Assembly (NCBI GenBank): GCA_018857735.1
Contig: JABMCL010003058.1
Coordinates: forward strand, 72,001 to 136,000
Direction: 5' to 3'
Source: Alviniconcha marisindica
Lineage: Eukaryota; Mollusca; Gastropoda; Provannidae
DNA: 64,000 nt
The notes beneath the pieces were generated by a model that ran no database searches, was not told the DNA's origin, and saw only the letters and a list, made by a program, of their open reading frames with translations. The translations under genes were made by a program, and so were the position numbers. Shown here piece by piece: positions 44,262-56,654 of the stretch; position 1 is the first letter of the stretch, and every line of letters starts with the position of its first letter.

Positions 44262-44735
44262 CATCTTATTCATTGTCCCTTACAGTTTCAGTGCATGACA
44301 GCTGACCCAACTTACACCTTACTATTTGTCCCCAGCATTTTAGTTTATGACAGCCGACCCAACTTACACCTTATTCTTTGTCCCTAGAGTTTAGTTCATG
44401 AAAGCCAACCCAACTTACACCTTATTCTTTGTCCAGTGAGTTTAGTTCATGAAAGCCGACCCAATTTACACCTTATTCTTTGTCCCCAGAGTTTTAGTTC
44501 ATGAAAACCGACCCAACTTACACCTTATTCTTTGTCCCCAGAGTTTAGTTCATGAAAGCCGACCCAACTTACACCTTATTCTTTGTCCCCAGAGTTTTAG
44601 CTCATGAAAGCTGACCCAACTTACACCTTATTCTTTGTCCCCAGAGTTTAGTTCATGAAAGTCAACCCAACTTACACCTTATTCTTTGTCCCCAGAATTT
44701 AGTTCATGAAAGCCAACCCAGCTTGCATCATACAA
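44262..44735 (+). repeat. About 52-bp minisatellite, about 9 copies
   Basis: The unit is CCAGAGTTTAGTTCATGAAA, GCCGACCCAACTTACACCTT, ATTCTTTGTCC. Its first copies (TTACAGTTTCAGTGCATGAC) resemble the 43255-43530 units. Confidence 0.94.
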
Positions 44736-45027
44736 TTTTCTGGGAAAGCTAGATTAGTCTACAGGAAGAAAAGAAAGGGGAAGGAAAAAACAAAAAACAA
44801 CAACACAACTACTGGGAATCTTTTTTTTTATACACATACATTTCAATGCTGTTCAAAGCGGGAAAACTAGTTGAGACATCATCAGTGCGTACGACTGGAA
44901 CAGAATTTTACTGAGCAGAAATATGCTTGGTGTTTCATCACCTATAATTTCTTTTTTGTTAATGAAAACCACACCCAAAAAATATATTTTGTGGACTTTA
45001 TTTTAATTTCTACAATACACACACACC

Positions 45028-45030
<3 letters not shown>

Positions 45031-45105
<75 letters not shown>
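45031..45105 (+). repeat. (GA)n microsatellite
   Basis: A pure GA run of about 75 bp followed by (GAA)3. Confidence 0.98.
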
Positions 45106-45108
<3 letters not shown>

Positions 45109-46515
45109 AGAAGAAACAATAGAAACAGCAATGTCTCACTGAAGTAAACCATTGAGAACAAATAGATGGGGTTGCTTCCCTTGAAACACAGACCACACAC
45201 CCCGTAAATGATGAAATCTTTCTTCAAAAATTAAACTTGACTTTAACTCTTACCAAGTAAACCTTGTATAAAAAGAATTGGTCCAATAAAAAGTGAAAGA
45301 AAAAAGAAGAAAAAAGAAAAAGAAAAAGAAAAAAAAGGAGAGTTAATGAATGGCCTTTATTATCCATGGCAGGTATTTTGTCAGCGTTTTGTCTGTATCT
45401 ATTCAGCGGGGAGCAAGCGCCACAAGCTTCATAGACTTGATGCATATGCAAATCAAGGACTTGACGCACTATACAAACTGACTGACCAAAAGAAAGTGAC
45501 GCAGTTTTAGAGTGGGTTTTCTGGTACATAACCCCTGGGATTGTACTCGTCTGTGCGCATTATGCGTGTGTTTTAGTGTGTGCACAAGTGTTTGTGTGTG
45601 TGTGATGGTGTGCGTATGTGTGTGCTTCGGTGGTTGGGTGTGGACTATTTGAGTGTTGTTGTCTGCAAAAACAGTACCTGTCCTTTTTAGGTAAATGTTA
45701 TGATTTCGTTGTTGTTGCTGCTGCGAGCTCATACCTATTTCATGTGGTATAGCGATATATCAGTTATTACTACTATTAATTAATTCCAAGGTATTATACT
45801 CACATGATTTTTTTTTTTAACATAAAAAACCCAACCGATAGAAAGAAAAAAATACAGTAATATTTCCTTCACACATTCCCCCCACCCCCCTCCACGCTGT
45901 AATCGTTTTTTGTTTTTTTTTACAGTCAGGTTAAACACATACGTCCAAATGTTAAAAAATAAAATCTATTCAATCTATTCATATCGTGTGAGCGACTGTG
46001 AAAATTTAGATGAGGGTCCAGTGGATAACTCTGTGTCATTTGATTTGACAACTGTACATCTTTTTTGAAACACTCCGAACAAGACAAATTTTGTGACTAA
46101 AAAATAAAAACATTTAAAAACGACAACCCTTACAAAAACTCTCACCCTTGGTGTACTTCTGGGCGTGACAATGTTAGAAAGATGATGCACCAACGTTTGA
46201 CGACAGAAATGCGCGTCACACAGAACTATAGGCAGCTGCTGAACACAACGCCACAAGAACAACCACGACAACAAAAATAAACATCTGATGTTCTGCTCCA
46301 ACTATTTCTTTAAAAAAGAAAATCTGCTGCAACTCTGAAGAAAAGAAAAAAAGGGCGGGGGGGGGGGGGGGGGGGGGGGGGGAGACAAAATCTTCAGACT
46401 GCAACAATGTGCCGCATTGTTTGCAAAGTCTCCTCCCAAAGAATAAAGTGAGTCATGTGTGGATGTCAGGGTTTAAAGGGTCTGTATACGCAGACCTGTA
46501 TAAACAGATGTGTAC

Positions 46516-46749
46516 TTCATTAAAACATCTGTTGTCTCTCATGATGTACAATCGTACATCATCTCAAATCCACCACAATCCTGCTTACCACACCGCCATA
46601 GGTAAAATTCTGCAGGTTTTCACTTTCAAACTTCATTAAAACATCTGTTCTCTCTCATGATGTGCAGCCGTACATCGTCTCCAATCCTCCACAATCCTGC
46701 TTACCACAAACCACCATAGGTAGAATTCTGCAGGTGTTCACTTTGAAAA
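46516..46749 (+). repeat. Tandem duplication of about 118 bp
   Basis: CTTCATTAAAACATCTGTTG, TCTCTCATGATGTACAATCG, CCACAATCCTGCTTACCACA and ATTCTGCAGG recur in order in a second copy starting near 46631. Confidence 0.9.
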
Positions 46750-47024
46750 CAGTCTGACTTCAGGCTAAGACTGGCCTCTGCAGACACAATAAAATTTGGG
46801 AGCAACAATACACCATGGTCAAGGCCCAGACTGCGGTCGCAGCATTTTGGGGCTCAAGTCAAATATCAAGGACCATTGGCACTGCAAGCGGAAATGAAGA
46901 CAAAATGCTATGTATATGCAGACCTTTCAGGGCAATGACAGCCAAGTTGACAGAGAATTTCCAAAACGAAAACTGTTATGTGCATCAGGGGGTGACTCAA
47001 CACAGGTAAACATACATCAGAGGC

Positions 47025-47320
47025 GGGGGGGGAGAGCTCAGTTGGTAGGGTGTCTGACAGAAAAGCCAGGCGCAACGTTCACGTGGGTTCGAGTCACTGG
47101 TGCGGCAAGGGATTTTTCTTCCACAGCCAACTTCCAGTGCAGACTCTCTTGCGATGTCCGTACAGCCCCCTGTGTGCAACTGCATGCATTAACATCTGTG
47201 TGCATGTTAAATCCCAAGCACTGGCAGCCACACCATTGTTTGGACACACACAAAATACTACGCACACTGACAGGAATGGGTAGCGCTGCTCTTGCAGCTG
47301 CTGTACCGTACCCAGGTAAG
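47025..47320 (+). mobile_element. tRNA-derived SINE with intact B box
   Basis: The head GAGAGCTCAGTTGGTAGGGT carries an A box. GTGGGTTCGAGTCAC at 47084-47098 is a canonical B box. The body (GGGATTTTTCTTCCACAGCC … TGCAGACTCTCTTGCGATGT) resembles the layout of the SINE at 40805, but the sequence is diverged. Confidence 0.8.
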
Positions 47321-47649
47321 GCGACCCAAATTTCACACGAGGGGCAATGAAGTACTAAAAATAAAATACTAAAAAACTCTCAAGGTGCGTAGAAATGGTA
47401 TCACAGCAAACGTTCACACAACCGTGACAAAGAACACAGCTGCACCCGATGTGAGGCATTTTAGAAAACAACAAGAAACAACACTCCACGCCCATACAAA
47501 AGAGGCTGTTTACAAAATTTATGTCTGGGGAAAGGACCAAGCCATACCTTGTGAAGAAGTTAGTTTGTGTGTGTGTGTACAAAACATACCCACACCCTGA
47601 CTGCAGTCGCTGAGAAAAACAAGGGGCTGGGCATCTTCCGCAGCAGTCT

Positions 47650-48300
47650 GTAAAGGTTAGGCAGCTGCACAGAACAGTGAGAGAACACCTGTAAACAGGT
47701 TAGGCAGCTGCACAGTATGGCAAGAGAACATCTGTAAACAGGATAGGCAGCTGCACAGAACAGTGAGAGAACACCTGTAAAGAGGTTAGGCAGCTGCACA
47801 GAACAGTGAGAGAACACCTGTAAAGAGGTTAGGCAGCTGCACAGAACAGTGAGAGAACACCTGTAAACAGGTTAGGCAGCTGCACAGTACAGTGAGAGAA
47901 CACCTGTAAAGAGGTTAGGCAGCTGCACAGAACAGTGAGAGAACACCTGTAAAGAGGTTAGGCAACTGCACAGAACAGTGAGAGAACACCTGTAAAGAGG
48001 TTAGGCAACTGCACAGAACAGTGAGAGAACACCTGTAAAGAGGTTAGGCAGCTGCACAGAACAGTGAGAGAACACCTGTAAAGAGGTTAGGCAGCTGCAC
48101 AGAACAGTGAGAGAACACCTGTAAAGAGGTTAGGCAGCTGCACAGAACAGTGAGAGGAACACCTGTAAAGAGGTTAGGCAACTGCACAGAACAGTGAGAG
48201 AACACCTGTAAAGAGGTTAGGCAGCTGCACAGAACAGTGAGAGAGAGAACACCTGTAAAGAGGTTAGGCAACTGCACAGAACAGTGAGAGAACATCTGAT
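47650..48300 (+). repeat. 43-bp minisatellite, about 15 copies
   Basis: The unit is GAGGTTAGGCAGCTGCACAG, then AACAGTGAGAGAACACCTGT and AAA. Beyond 48300 the units decay into scattered CAGCTGCACAGAA and GTGAGAGAACA words up to about 49000. Confidence 0.96.
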
Positions 48301-49330
48301 AAAGAGGATCTGCAGCTGCAGAAGAAAGGGAGAGAACACCAGGGCTGCAGATCTCCAGCTGTGTAGAAAAGCAAGAGAACACCATGCAGAGGACAGAAAA
48401 ATGAGAGAACACACCGGCAGCGAGGACCTGCAGCTCTACAGAATAGTGAGAGATGAACAAACCAGTTGATCAGTATGCACATCTACAAAAAAAAAAAGCA
48501 GCTGCACAAAAAGATAAAAAATAAAATAAAATACAAATAGAGAAAAAGCAGCAAGCAGCACAAGAAAAGGAAAAGAAAAAAAAAGAAAAAAGAAAAAAAG
48601 GCAGCAGGAAGAAACTAGAAGAATTGCCACTGCACAGAACAGTGATAAACATCTGAGACATGATCTGCAAAGAGTGGAAAGAGAACACGCAAGCAGAACA
48701 GCATATGCACAGAATAGTGAGAGACCATGAAAACTTCGAGAGAGGAACTGCCGCTGCACAGAACACCCAGAAAACATACAGGAAGAATGGCAGCTTCACG
48801 TAACGGCCAGAGAACAGCTGAGAACAGAAACTGCAATAGCATAGAACAGTGAGAGACAGATTACCCATGAAGAGGAACTGCAGCTGGTGCCTGGTATGCA
48901 AAGAACACCCGAGGAGAGGAAATGCAATTAGAGTGACAGTGACAACGCCTCAAGCGATGAAGTGCAATTGCACCAAACAGCGAGAGAACACCCTCAGCCC
49001 TACAGAGAAGCACTCGTTTACATCATTATGCCCAATATCACCATCGTCTGGTTGCGTATCCAAAATGCCACCACACGCATACGTTCGCGACAACCTCCAG
49101 CAGTCCAAAACTACTTCGTCAGTGTGAATCTAGCGCCGCCCTCCCCCACTCCCTGGAGGAAAAACAAATGGACGAAAAACAAGAAATACAAGAAAAGAAA
49201 AGAAGTCACACACCTCAAGGAAACAGTGACTGGAACAAGACTAAGAGTGTGTGCTGGAACTGAAGCCTTCTAAATGAGCAAACAGTCTGTGTGAGGAGAA
49301 AAAATAAATAGGGAAACTGATGATCAATTC
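48301..49330 (+). repeat. Decayed extension of the 43-bp array
   Basis: Words such as AGAACAGTGAGAGA and GCAGCTGCAC recur at irregular spacing, with inserted A-rich stretches (48480-48600). It looks like an old part of the same array. No gene is seen. Confidence 0.6.
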
Positions 49331-49855
49331 TATTGGGCGGTTCAGTGAAGCTGGTTTGCACGAGTGAATGCCCTTTGTAATCTTTTGAGCAAGAAGTCGT
49401 GAGAGGTCGCAGCGTCACTTCTGGGTTGATTTCTGAGTAGGCGTTGCTTCACGCTGTGTATAACAATGCCAGTTGAACCTAGAATTGCGAAGCAGTACAA
49501 ATGCCACCACTGTTGCGGTTGCAAAAATTACCGGGGAATGGGGATGGAGGGTGGACAAAAAATGTCTTTGCGTCGTTTTTTGGCTGACCAGAAGATCACG
49601 AGTTCGTGGGAAAAAATGTGTTTTGGGGCATTCTATAGCATGAGCAACAAGTTATTGATTGTTGCCAGACACATTCTGACTACGGGCCTCCAAAAATGCC
49701 TTTAAAGTTGGCAGTTTAAAATTTGCAAATTCACTGTCACTGCTTTCACTTCCATTGTGAAGAAAGTATGCACCGGAAGTAAAAGCAGCCAAGGGACTTA
49801 AGTGATGCCAGGCAAAAGTCAAGGGAGTTAACAACCCCGCCTGAACCACCCAATA
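49331..49855 (+). mobile_element. TA-flanked MITE, copy 2 (complete)
   Basis: The ends TATTGGGCGGTTCAG and CTGAACCACCCAATA are inverted repeats of 15 bp with one mismatch. The outer TA is the likely target duplication, as in Tc1/mariner-type elements. The 521-bp core has no coding capacity. Internal landmarks shared with copy 1 are TTCACGCTGTGTATAACA, GAACCTAGAAT, GCATGAGCAACAAGTTATTG and CACCGGAAGTAAAAGCAGCC. Confidence 0.88.
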
Positions 49856-50234
49856 CAACTGCTTCTGTGTATCCATACTTCAGTGATCCAATGTTTTGTC
49901 GGATATACTGACACACATATATAATTTTTTAAAGTTTTATTTCACATGGTGGTTGCTTCAGCCTGGATCTGGCAAATGCATATTTTCTGCATTTCATATC
50001 TCAGACGACAAATCTGTGATGATCATAGCAATAGAAATCAGCATATCGCCAAATGACAGTGCTCTAAAGCAGAGACAGCATTTTCAGTGGCTAAGATGTC
50101 TTCTTTATCAGCACCTGGACAAACTGCAGAAAGTGACAGCTTCATGGAGTGTGAAATCTACTTTTAGAGTTAGAACCCATGCATGCAGAACACAACATCA
50201 ACGAAAGACATATGACACGGACACGATTATTTTC

Positions 50235-50545
50235 AGGTGATGCAAATGCACATTTCCAGTTGGCAGTAGTAGCAGTAACAGTAGTTAGTAGGCATCGGTC
50301 TGACTTTGACTTGAAGTTTCATGGCTAAGACGCTCCACATTTCCAATTCACAGTAGTAGCAGTAGTAGTAGTTAGTAGCCATCGGTCTGACTTTGACTTT
50401 AAGTTTCATGGCTATGACGCTCCACATTTCCAATTCACAATAGTAGCAGTAATAGTAGTTAGTAGGCATCGGTCTGACTCTGACTTTAACGGCACTGATG
50501 CTGCACATTTCCAGTTAGCAGTAGCAGTAGTACTAACACTAACAG
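50235..50545 (+). repeat. About 88-bp tandem repeat, about 3.5 copies
   Basis: CACATTTCCAATTCACAGTA, GTAGCAGTAGTAGTAGTTAG and CATCGGTCTGACTTTGACTT recur. An internal (GTA)n run lies in each unit. Confidence 0.92.
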
Positions 50546-51489
50546 CAGCAGGCATTGGTTGGACTGGGACTTTAATGGAATTGGTGCTGTGAACAGTTCT
50601 GGATATGTGTGCTGAGGAGTCTGCTAGGGCTAAAATGGCCCAACATGAAAGTGGCAGCTAGCCCATAAGCTGCCTCCGTTGCAGAGCCTGTTAAATCATC
50701 TTCAAAGTGTGAGTAATTATTACAGCTTGCTGTGCTGTGACAGTAACTGTCACCTTTATGAAAAATACCACCTCTCTTTTAGGTCTGATTATACTAAGGT
50801 TAGATGTTCAACAGTGTCCGTTTATAGAGATGCCTGCAGCTCTGTCCCCTGCATGTTTACACTATAGACTCTTTCAGTGATGCGTACCTGTGCATGTATG
50901 TGTGCGAGAGAGCAGGGTGAGGGTGGACGGGAGGTGAGGGGGAGATGGCAGAGGAGCAGTCTAAATTTTACAAAGTAGTCTGGGAATAAAATTACTGACA
51001 TAGACTACTTGGGCAACCTGGAAAAACCAATAGCAACAAAAACTCATCAGCAACTCTTTCTTTAAATTGGTCTTTTTTCTCTCCCCCCCCCATCACCACC
51101 AAAAAAAACACACCAAAACCCCCCAAAACAAACAACAACAAAAAACCCACCAACAAACAAAAAACCCACACAAACAACAACAAAAACAAGATAAAAACAC
51201 TCCAAAAACAAACAAACAAACAACACACAATCCACCTGCAAAAGTCAACGACAGTTGAGACATGACAGTGATGACACAATTTTTCTTCTCAGATTCTAAT
51301 AACTCTGCTGACTCACAGCCCCATGTAAGGTTCAGAAAAAAAAAAAAAAAAGACTCCACCCCAACTCTCACTTCCTGAGCCATAAGCAGATTTAGCTGTT
51401 GACAAAATCTAGGAAACGAAGTCGCTGCCAAAGCCTCTAAAAAGCACCACCATTCCATGGGACACCAAACCACACACAACACCCATCAT
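50546..51489. other. Spacer without recognisable genes
   Basis: A/C-rich CAAACAAC sequence at 51100-51240 and unique sequence; no gene recognised. Confidence 0.45.
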
Positions 51490-51494
51490 TACAG

Positions 51495-51990
51495 AATGTC
51501 CAGGCAGGACGCATGTGGACTTCCATAGTTATCTGTAGCATCACAGCATTTCCAGCTAGGACGTGTGTGGACTTCCATGGGATAGTTATCCTTAGCATCA
51601 CAGCATTTACAGCTAGGACGCATGTGGACTTCCATGGGATCATTATCCTTAGCATCACAGCATTTCCAGCTAGGACGTGTGTGGACTTCTATGGGATAGT
51701 TATCCTTAGCATCACTGCATTTCCAGCTAGGACATATGTGGACTTCCATAGTTATCAGTAGCATCATAGCATTTCCAGCTAGGACGTGTGTGGACTTCCA
51801 TGGGATAGTTATCCTTAGCATCACTGCATTTCCAGCTAGGACAAATGTGGACTTCCATGGGATAGTTATCCTTAGCATCACAGCATTTACAGCTGTGCGT
51901 ACCTGGACATGTGTGGATAGTTATCCTTAGCATGACCGCATTTCCAGCTAGGATGTGTGTGGACTTCCATGGGATAGTTATCCTTAGAAT
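51495..51990 (+). repeat. About 57-bp minisatellite, about 9 copies
   Basis: The unit is CAGCATTTCCAGCTAGGACG, TGTGTGGACTTCCATGGGAT, AGTTATCCTTAGCATCA. Copies with 10-bp deletions lack the GGGATAGTTATC part. Confidence 0.95.
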
Positions 51991-52035
51991 TGCATCACTC
52001 TACAGGTGTTGTAGAATAAAATGCTCCCTTCTTGT

Positions 52036-52110
52036 GATAGACCGCCCTGACGTAACTGTAATGGTTGACTGGGCATAAAACGCCAAGTTACTTCCTTACT
52101 TCTTACGATA
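52036..52110 (+). mobile_element. SINE tail fragment, copy 3
   Basis: ACCGCCCTGACGTAACTGTA, then ATGGTTGACTGGGCATAAAA and CGCCAAGTTACTTCCTTACTT. Same tail family as 13176-13250. Confidence 0.7.
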
Positions 52111-52441
52111 GTATGTCATGGCTCTCCATTTCAGTTACCATAATTCTAAACCGATGTCCACTGTGCATTTCAGGCACATGGCAGGAGTAGAATACCATTC
52201 GGGCTCACTACAAAGTTGTTGTTTTTCGCCGTGTGGTGTAATGTTATGGTTGCTGCCAGAGGCCACGAAAACAACAACAACAACAACAACACCTGAAGTA
52301 ACTGTGGCTGAATTGTTGGATGTAATTTGTTAAAAACACCAAAAGCCCTCGAGTCATTTACTGATTTTAGGCCTCTAAAACAGGAAGGTGGAGGGAATGG
52401 TCTCGTATTTAGCACACTTATGCTTGTGTGTGTGTGTGTGT

Positions 52442-52492
<51 letters not shown>

Positions 52493-55400
52493 ATGCATGC
52501 GTGCGCACACACGTGCATGTGTATCTGAACCCTGCTGATGCAACCCAACTGTTTGTGACCCCTATCACATCAAACCCTTTTAGCCCACAAGACACTGTTT
52601 CTCACTGGCTACTTTTGGAGATGTAAGAGCTGTGCAACGGCGTTGAGAATCACTGCACCATGCGATGCCCCCTATACCCTTGCTTTGTCCTGATCAAGCT
52701 ACGGTGTGTACTGTGCTTGTGACATGCCTTGCAATACACACCAACAATAAGGCACCCTTCAAACAAAACATGGTTTGATAGTGTTCAAAGCCTAGCCTGA
52801 GTAGAGATACATCAGTCCCTTCTATTACATCTTCGGCATATTATCATAGCAATAACAACAGCAGCACACACACACACACTCACAAAAAGAAAAGAAAAGA
52901 AAAGAGAGAGTGAGAGAAAAATATACATCCAACTCCAAGTCAAAACAAACAAATAAACAACAATAAAAACAACACAAGCACAGGCCCCACCCCAAGAAAG
53001 AAACCAATCCACAAAAGATATTTCTCAAGCAAATGTATATGACCATGCTATTCTGTAACAGTGTGCACAGCCAATGAACAAAACCCTATGCAACAGCTAG
53101 GTTTGCAACTGTCAGTTTTATCAGCCCATGTCAATTGTAAGCTGGATTCAAATGCAAGGGAGGAAAACAAAACCAAACCCAAAGACTACCTTGATGGAAC
53201 ACATACAGATACAAACACACCACATCATCTGCTGCAATATTTTTCTGCATGTACAATCACTATGGTCAGCAAAATGATAAAAAATTCTTCACTCTCTTTT
53301 ACTGGACATTCATTTTATACTGGGGGAAAAAAACAAAAACACAAAAACAAGAGGGATCAAATAACCATGATGAAAAACAGATGATGAAGAAAGAACAAGA
53401 CAACGGATGTGATGCTGAAAAGAGCAGTAAAACTGTCAATTTGCCATGGTGGTGCCCACATTTGTTTACCAGTGTTGTTCAGCCACTCATAGTATACTCA
53501 CGATGCATAAGTGCAAACTGCGAGTACCCATTTAAAAATTGCCAGGATGCGACTCAAAGCAAGTGCTATCCTAGCTGTAACCGTAGCTGGTCAACTGCTC
53601 TAACAAACTGGAAGTGACCTAAATAAAAGCGATGATGACAACTAAAACTATTAAACAGAAACAAAGAAGTCAACCCCATGAAAAATACAACAACAAAAAC
53701 CAGAAGAAAAAAGAAGGCCCCCCCCCCCCCCCACCAGTGCAAAGTGACTGCACCTCGTAAAAGGCCTGGCGTTTGATCAGAAATCACTTTCAGTTTCTTC
53801 ATCACCTTGACTCCCCGTTTTCTTAATAGTCCTCTGCACCACACGAATCTGTAACTGGCAGCAAACGTTTCACTGCAGATTTCAGGACACGAGCAACATG
53901 CCAGTTCAATCAAAGCGAAACATTTCAGATGTTTAGTTCTCATGAAAAATACGCTGGGGAGGGCTGGGCATCTGGGAGATGGAGGAGGAAAAAAGATGGC
54001 CTCCACTACAGGGCATGTTACGTGACAGCGAACACCCAGACAGCCACCATCTGGGCAGCTACAGGACAAAACACAGACAATATCCAACACAGAACCAGCA
54101 TCATTGCACGAAAAAAAAAAGGGTTCCAGGTTATCCATACAAGTAGCATGCTGATCCATTTCAGTATTGAATACCCTTTAAAGGCTAAAAGCGGCAAGCT
54201 TTAAGCTTCCAATTACTTTCCGTTTGGGTGCACTGGCACCAAACATAACCCAGAGCACCAAACAATGTACATCAGATGGTTCAGTGCACCTGCACTTGAA
54301 TTGGACAGAAATCAACTTAGTGGTGCATCAAGCACTCAGAATACTGTTTATCATGGGAAAACTAAAAACTACTAAAATTATTATGGTACACATGTGTTAA
54401 CTTTTCGTTAAAATATATAGCATCCATAAAATGTGGACTACCTCCAATTTGCCTCCTGGGCAACTGACACCGTTTGTTAAAAGTTAGCAGAAACCTGTTA
54501 CATTATTAACAAAAAGGCATCGTGATTATAACAGGTCAAGATTATACTACAGTATAGCTCTTTTTGTTGCATGGCAGATCAAAAATAATTTGATCACCTC
54601 TTTTTTTCTGTCTCACACACACACACACACTCACACACACACACTCAGTCACACACACTCACACACACTCAGTCACACACAAAACAGACATTTCAAGTCA
54701 TTTGTAATGTTAAAAAAAAAAAAAGGGGGTGGGGGGGGGTGGGGGGTGTTGGGTAAAGGGGGGAAGAAGAGGTACACACAAATATAACATGATAATGACT
54801 GAAAACAAATTGTTAGGTCATTAAATATTCTTGCACTTTCAATGGAAATTCTGGTGGCACAAAAAAAAAAAAAAAAAAAGGGGGGGGGGGGGGGGAACAA
54901 GGAAAAAATAAAGTTTTTTCTCTCTCCAACTGTGAGATGCAAGACTGTTCACCGACACCCCCTTGCCTATCGTGGCCAGGTGGACCTTCTCCAAACAGGA
55001 GTGGTGCAGACTGGCAACCAGTTCTCCGAGGGACCCAGGCTCACAAACACATTACTCACTAGACATTTCACCACTCATAAATTACAGTTGTTGGATATAA
55101 TATTTGAATTTGCGAACAGACAGGTTTTGGCATCAAATAAAATCTGCATTTGGATGTGCTTTAAAACAACCGAGGAGAACAGAGTTCCGCGCTAAGCCCT
55201 GCTCTATGCCCTAACTCCCATTGTTATGGTCCCACAAGCTTTCAGTCTGACCACCATGCGGCGAGGTGTTGGCTGGTGGAATGCATAACTTGAGTCTGAT
55301 TCCACCGTACAAGTGAATGTTGCACAACTTGCCGAATTTGAGCACAGCTGATATATATATATCTTGTCAGCAGTGACCTAATTATGCCACGCCATGGCTG

Positions 55401-56649
55401 ACTCTGAAAGTTGCATTCACATTCCACCAGTCTTGTGCTCTGTTGCTATGCTACAGCTTGTTGGCCAAACATGGCAGCCACTCTTCAGGGTTTCTGCAAA
55501 GACTCTTCTTCGAGATGTTCCGATTGGCTGAAGCAGTTCATGTGACTGGCAGCTTGGAATGGAACCCTCTACCGAGCAGTGTGACGGTGCACTTAGCCAG
55601 ATATGAGGTACAAACCTAAATTCTTATCGTTGCATTACTGCTGACTTACAAGTGCATCAAGTAAAATTGCTGTTCCTGAAGAAACAAATCCGACCTTACT
55701 TTTAGATATAAATTTATATTCATACATACAGTGTCAATGATCACACAGATGAGTGTAACTTATCCTATCCTTAATCTATGTACATCAAATGAATTCATCA
55801 ACCAACAACATCAGTCTTCTTTTTGCAGGAAGCTCCTAAAATGTGCACAGAACAAAAATATTATGAATGCAATGAAACAATGCACTGCAAAATTAATGAT
55901 CTTTACTTTAAATTTCTCAACAAAGGCAACAACAAAAAAAAGGTCATCTGCAGTCTGAATGACACATGCACTGAAAATAACAGTGGAGAATTATTTGCTG
56001 GATTTGGAGCAGTGAGGTTAAACATCTGTTAAGGAACACAGAAAACAGGTTAATTTAGCTGGTTGTGCTGGCCCCAGCAGCAGATCACTGAGTGCTTCGG
56101 ACTACAAATTGACAGGCCATGCCACCATCCATCGACCACACGGGGTTTCTGCCACACCCTTCAACAAGATAAAGTTCCAAGGGCGGTGTGGGGAAGCTGG
56201 GACCACATGGCACCAGTCTGAGTAAACACTTCATGGGTCTTGCTCTGCCTCACTGACCACACTGCAGATGTAGGGACTCCCATGATAAGGTTAACAATGG
56301 GATAAACTGTGATGATACACCTGGTGGAGTGCATTGTAGTTGGGGACCTCAACATTGCCATCCTCTGATCCGTTGCCGTATTGCCAATCCGGCTTCTATG
56401 GACCTTCTTGGGGGCGTCCCGGCTCGGCCACTTCACTTGACTAGCACTGATGTAACTGTACTAGCAGAGTGGGTGGTGACCGGATTATGAAGGCATTCCA
56501 GAGAAACACCACACTGACTCTGCAGCAGCGCAGGATCTTCTCAGGATGGTAGCTTACTAACAACGTGATGACCTCCCCCCACCCCTGACCTTTGGCAGCA
56601 GGGCCAAACTGCAGAATGGACATAGGACAGAGCTGGGTGAAATAGACAG
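52111..56649. other. Repeat-poor spacer, no gene recognised
   Basis: It contains a (GT)n run at 52423-52491, a (CACA/GTCA) run at 54614-54680, and poly-C or poly-G runs at 53719-53732 and 54880-54895. The longest open frame (197 codons, 53566-54159, minus) has biased composition and no domain, so it is not called. Confidence 0.45.
52423..52491 (+). repeat. (GT)n microsatellite
   Basis: A GT run with one GGT interruption, followed by GCATGCATGCGTGC. Confidence 0.97.
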
Positions 56650-56654
56650 AGACT

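Larger units (their letters stand above)
44736..47020. other. Spacer without recognisable genes
   Basis: Apart from the (GA)n run, a poly-G run at 46356-46382 and the 46516-46749 duplication, I see AT-rich unique sequence. No coding family was recognised. Confidence 0.45.

Noticed and set aside
53566..54159. 197-codon minus-strand frame
   Set aside because: Composition is biased by a poly-G run and there is no domain, splice context or family resemblance.
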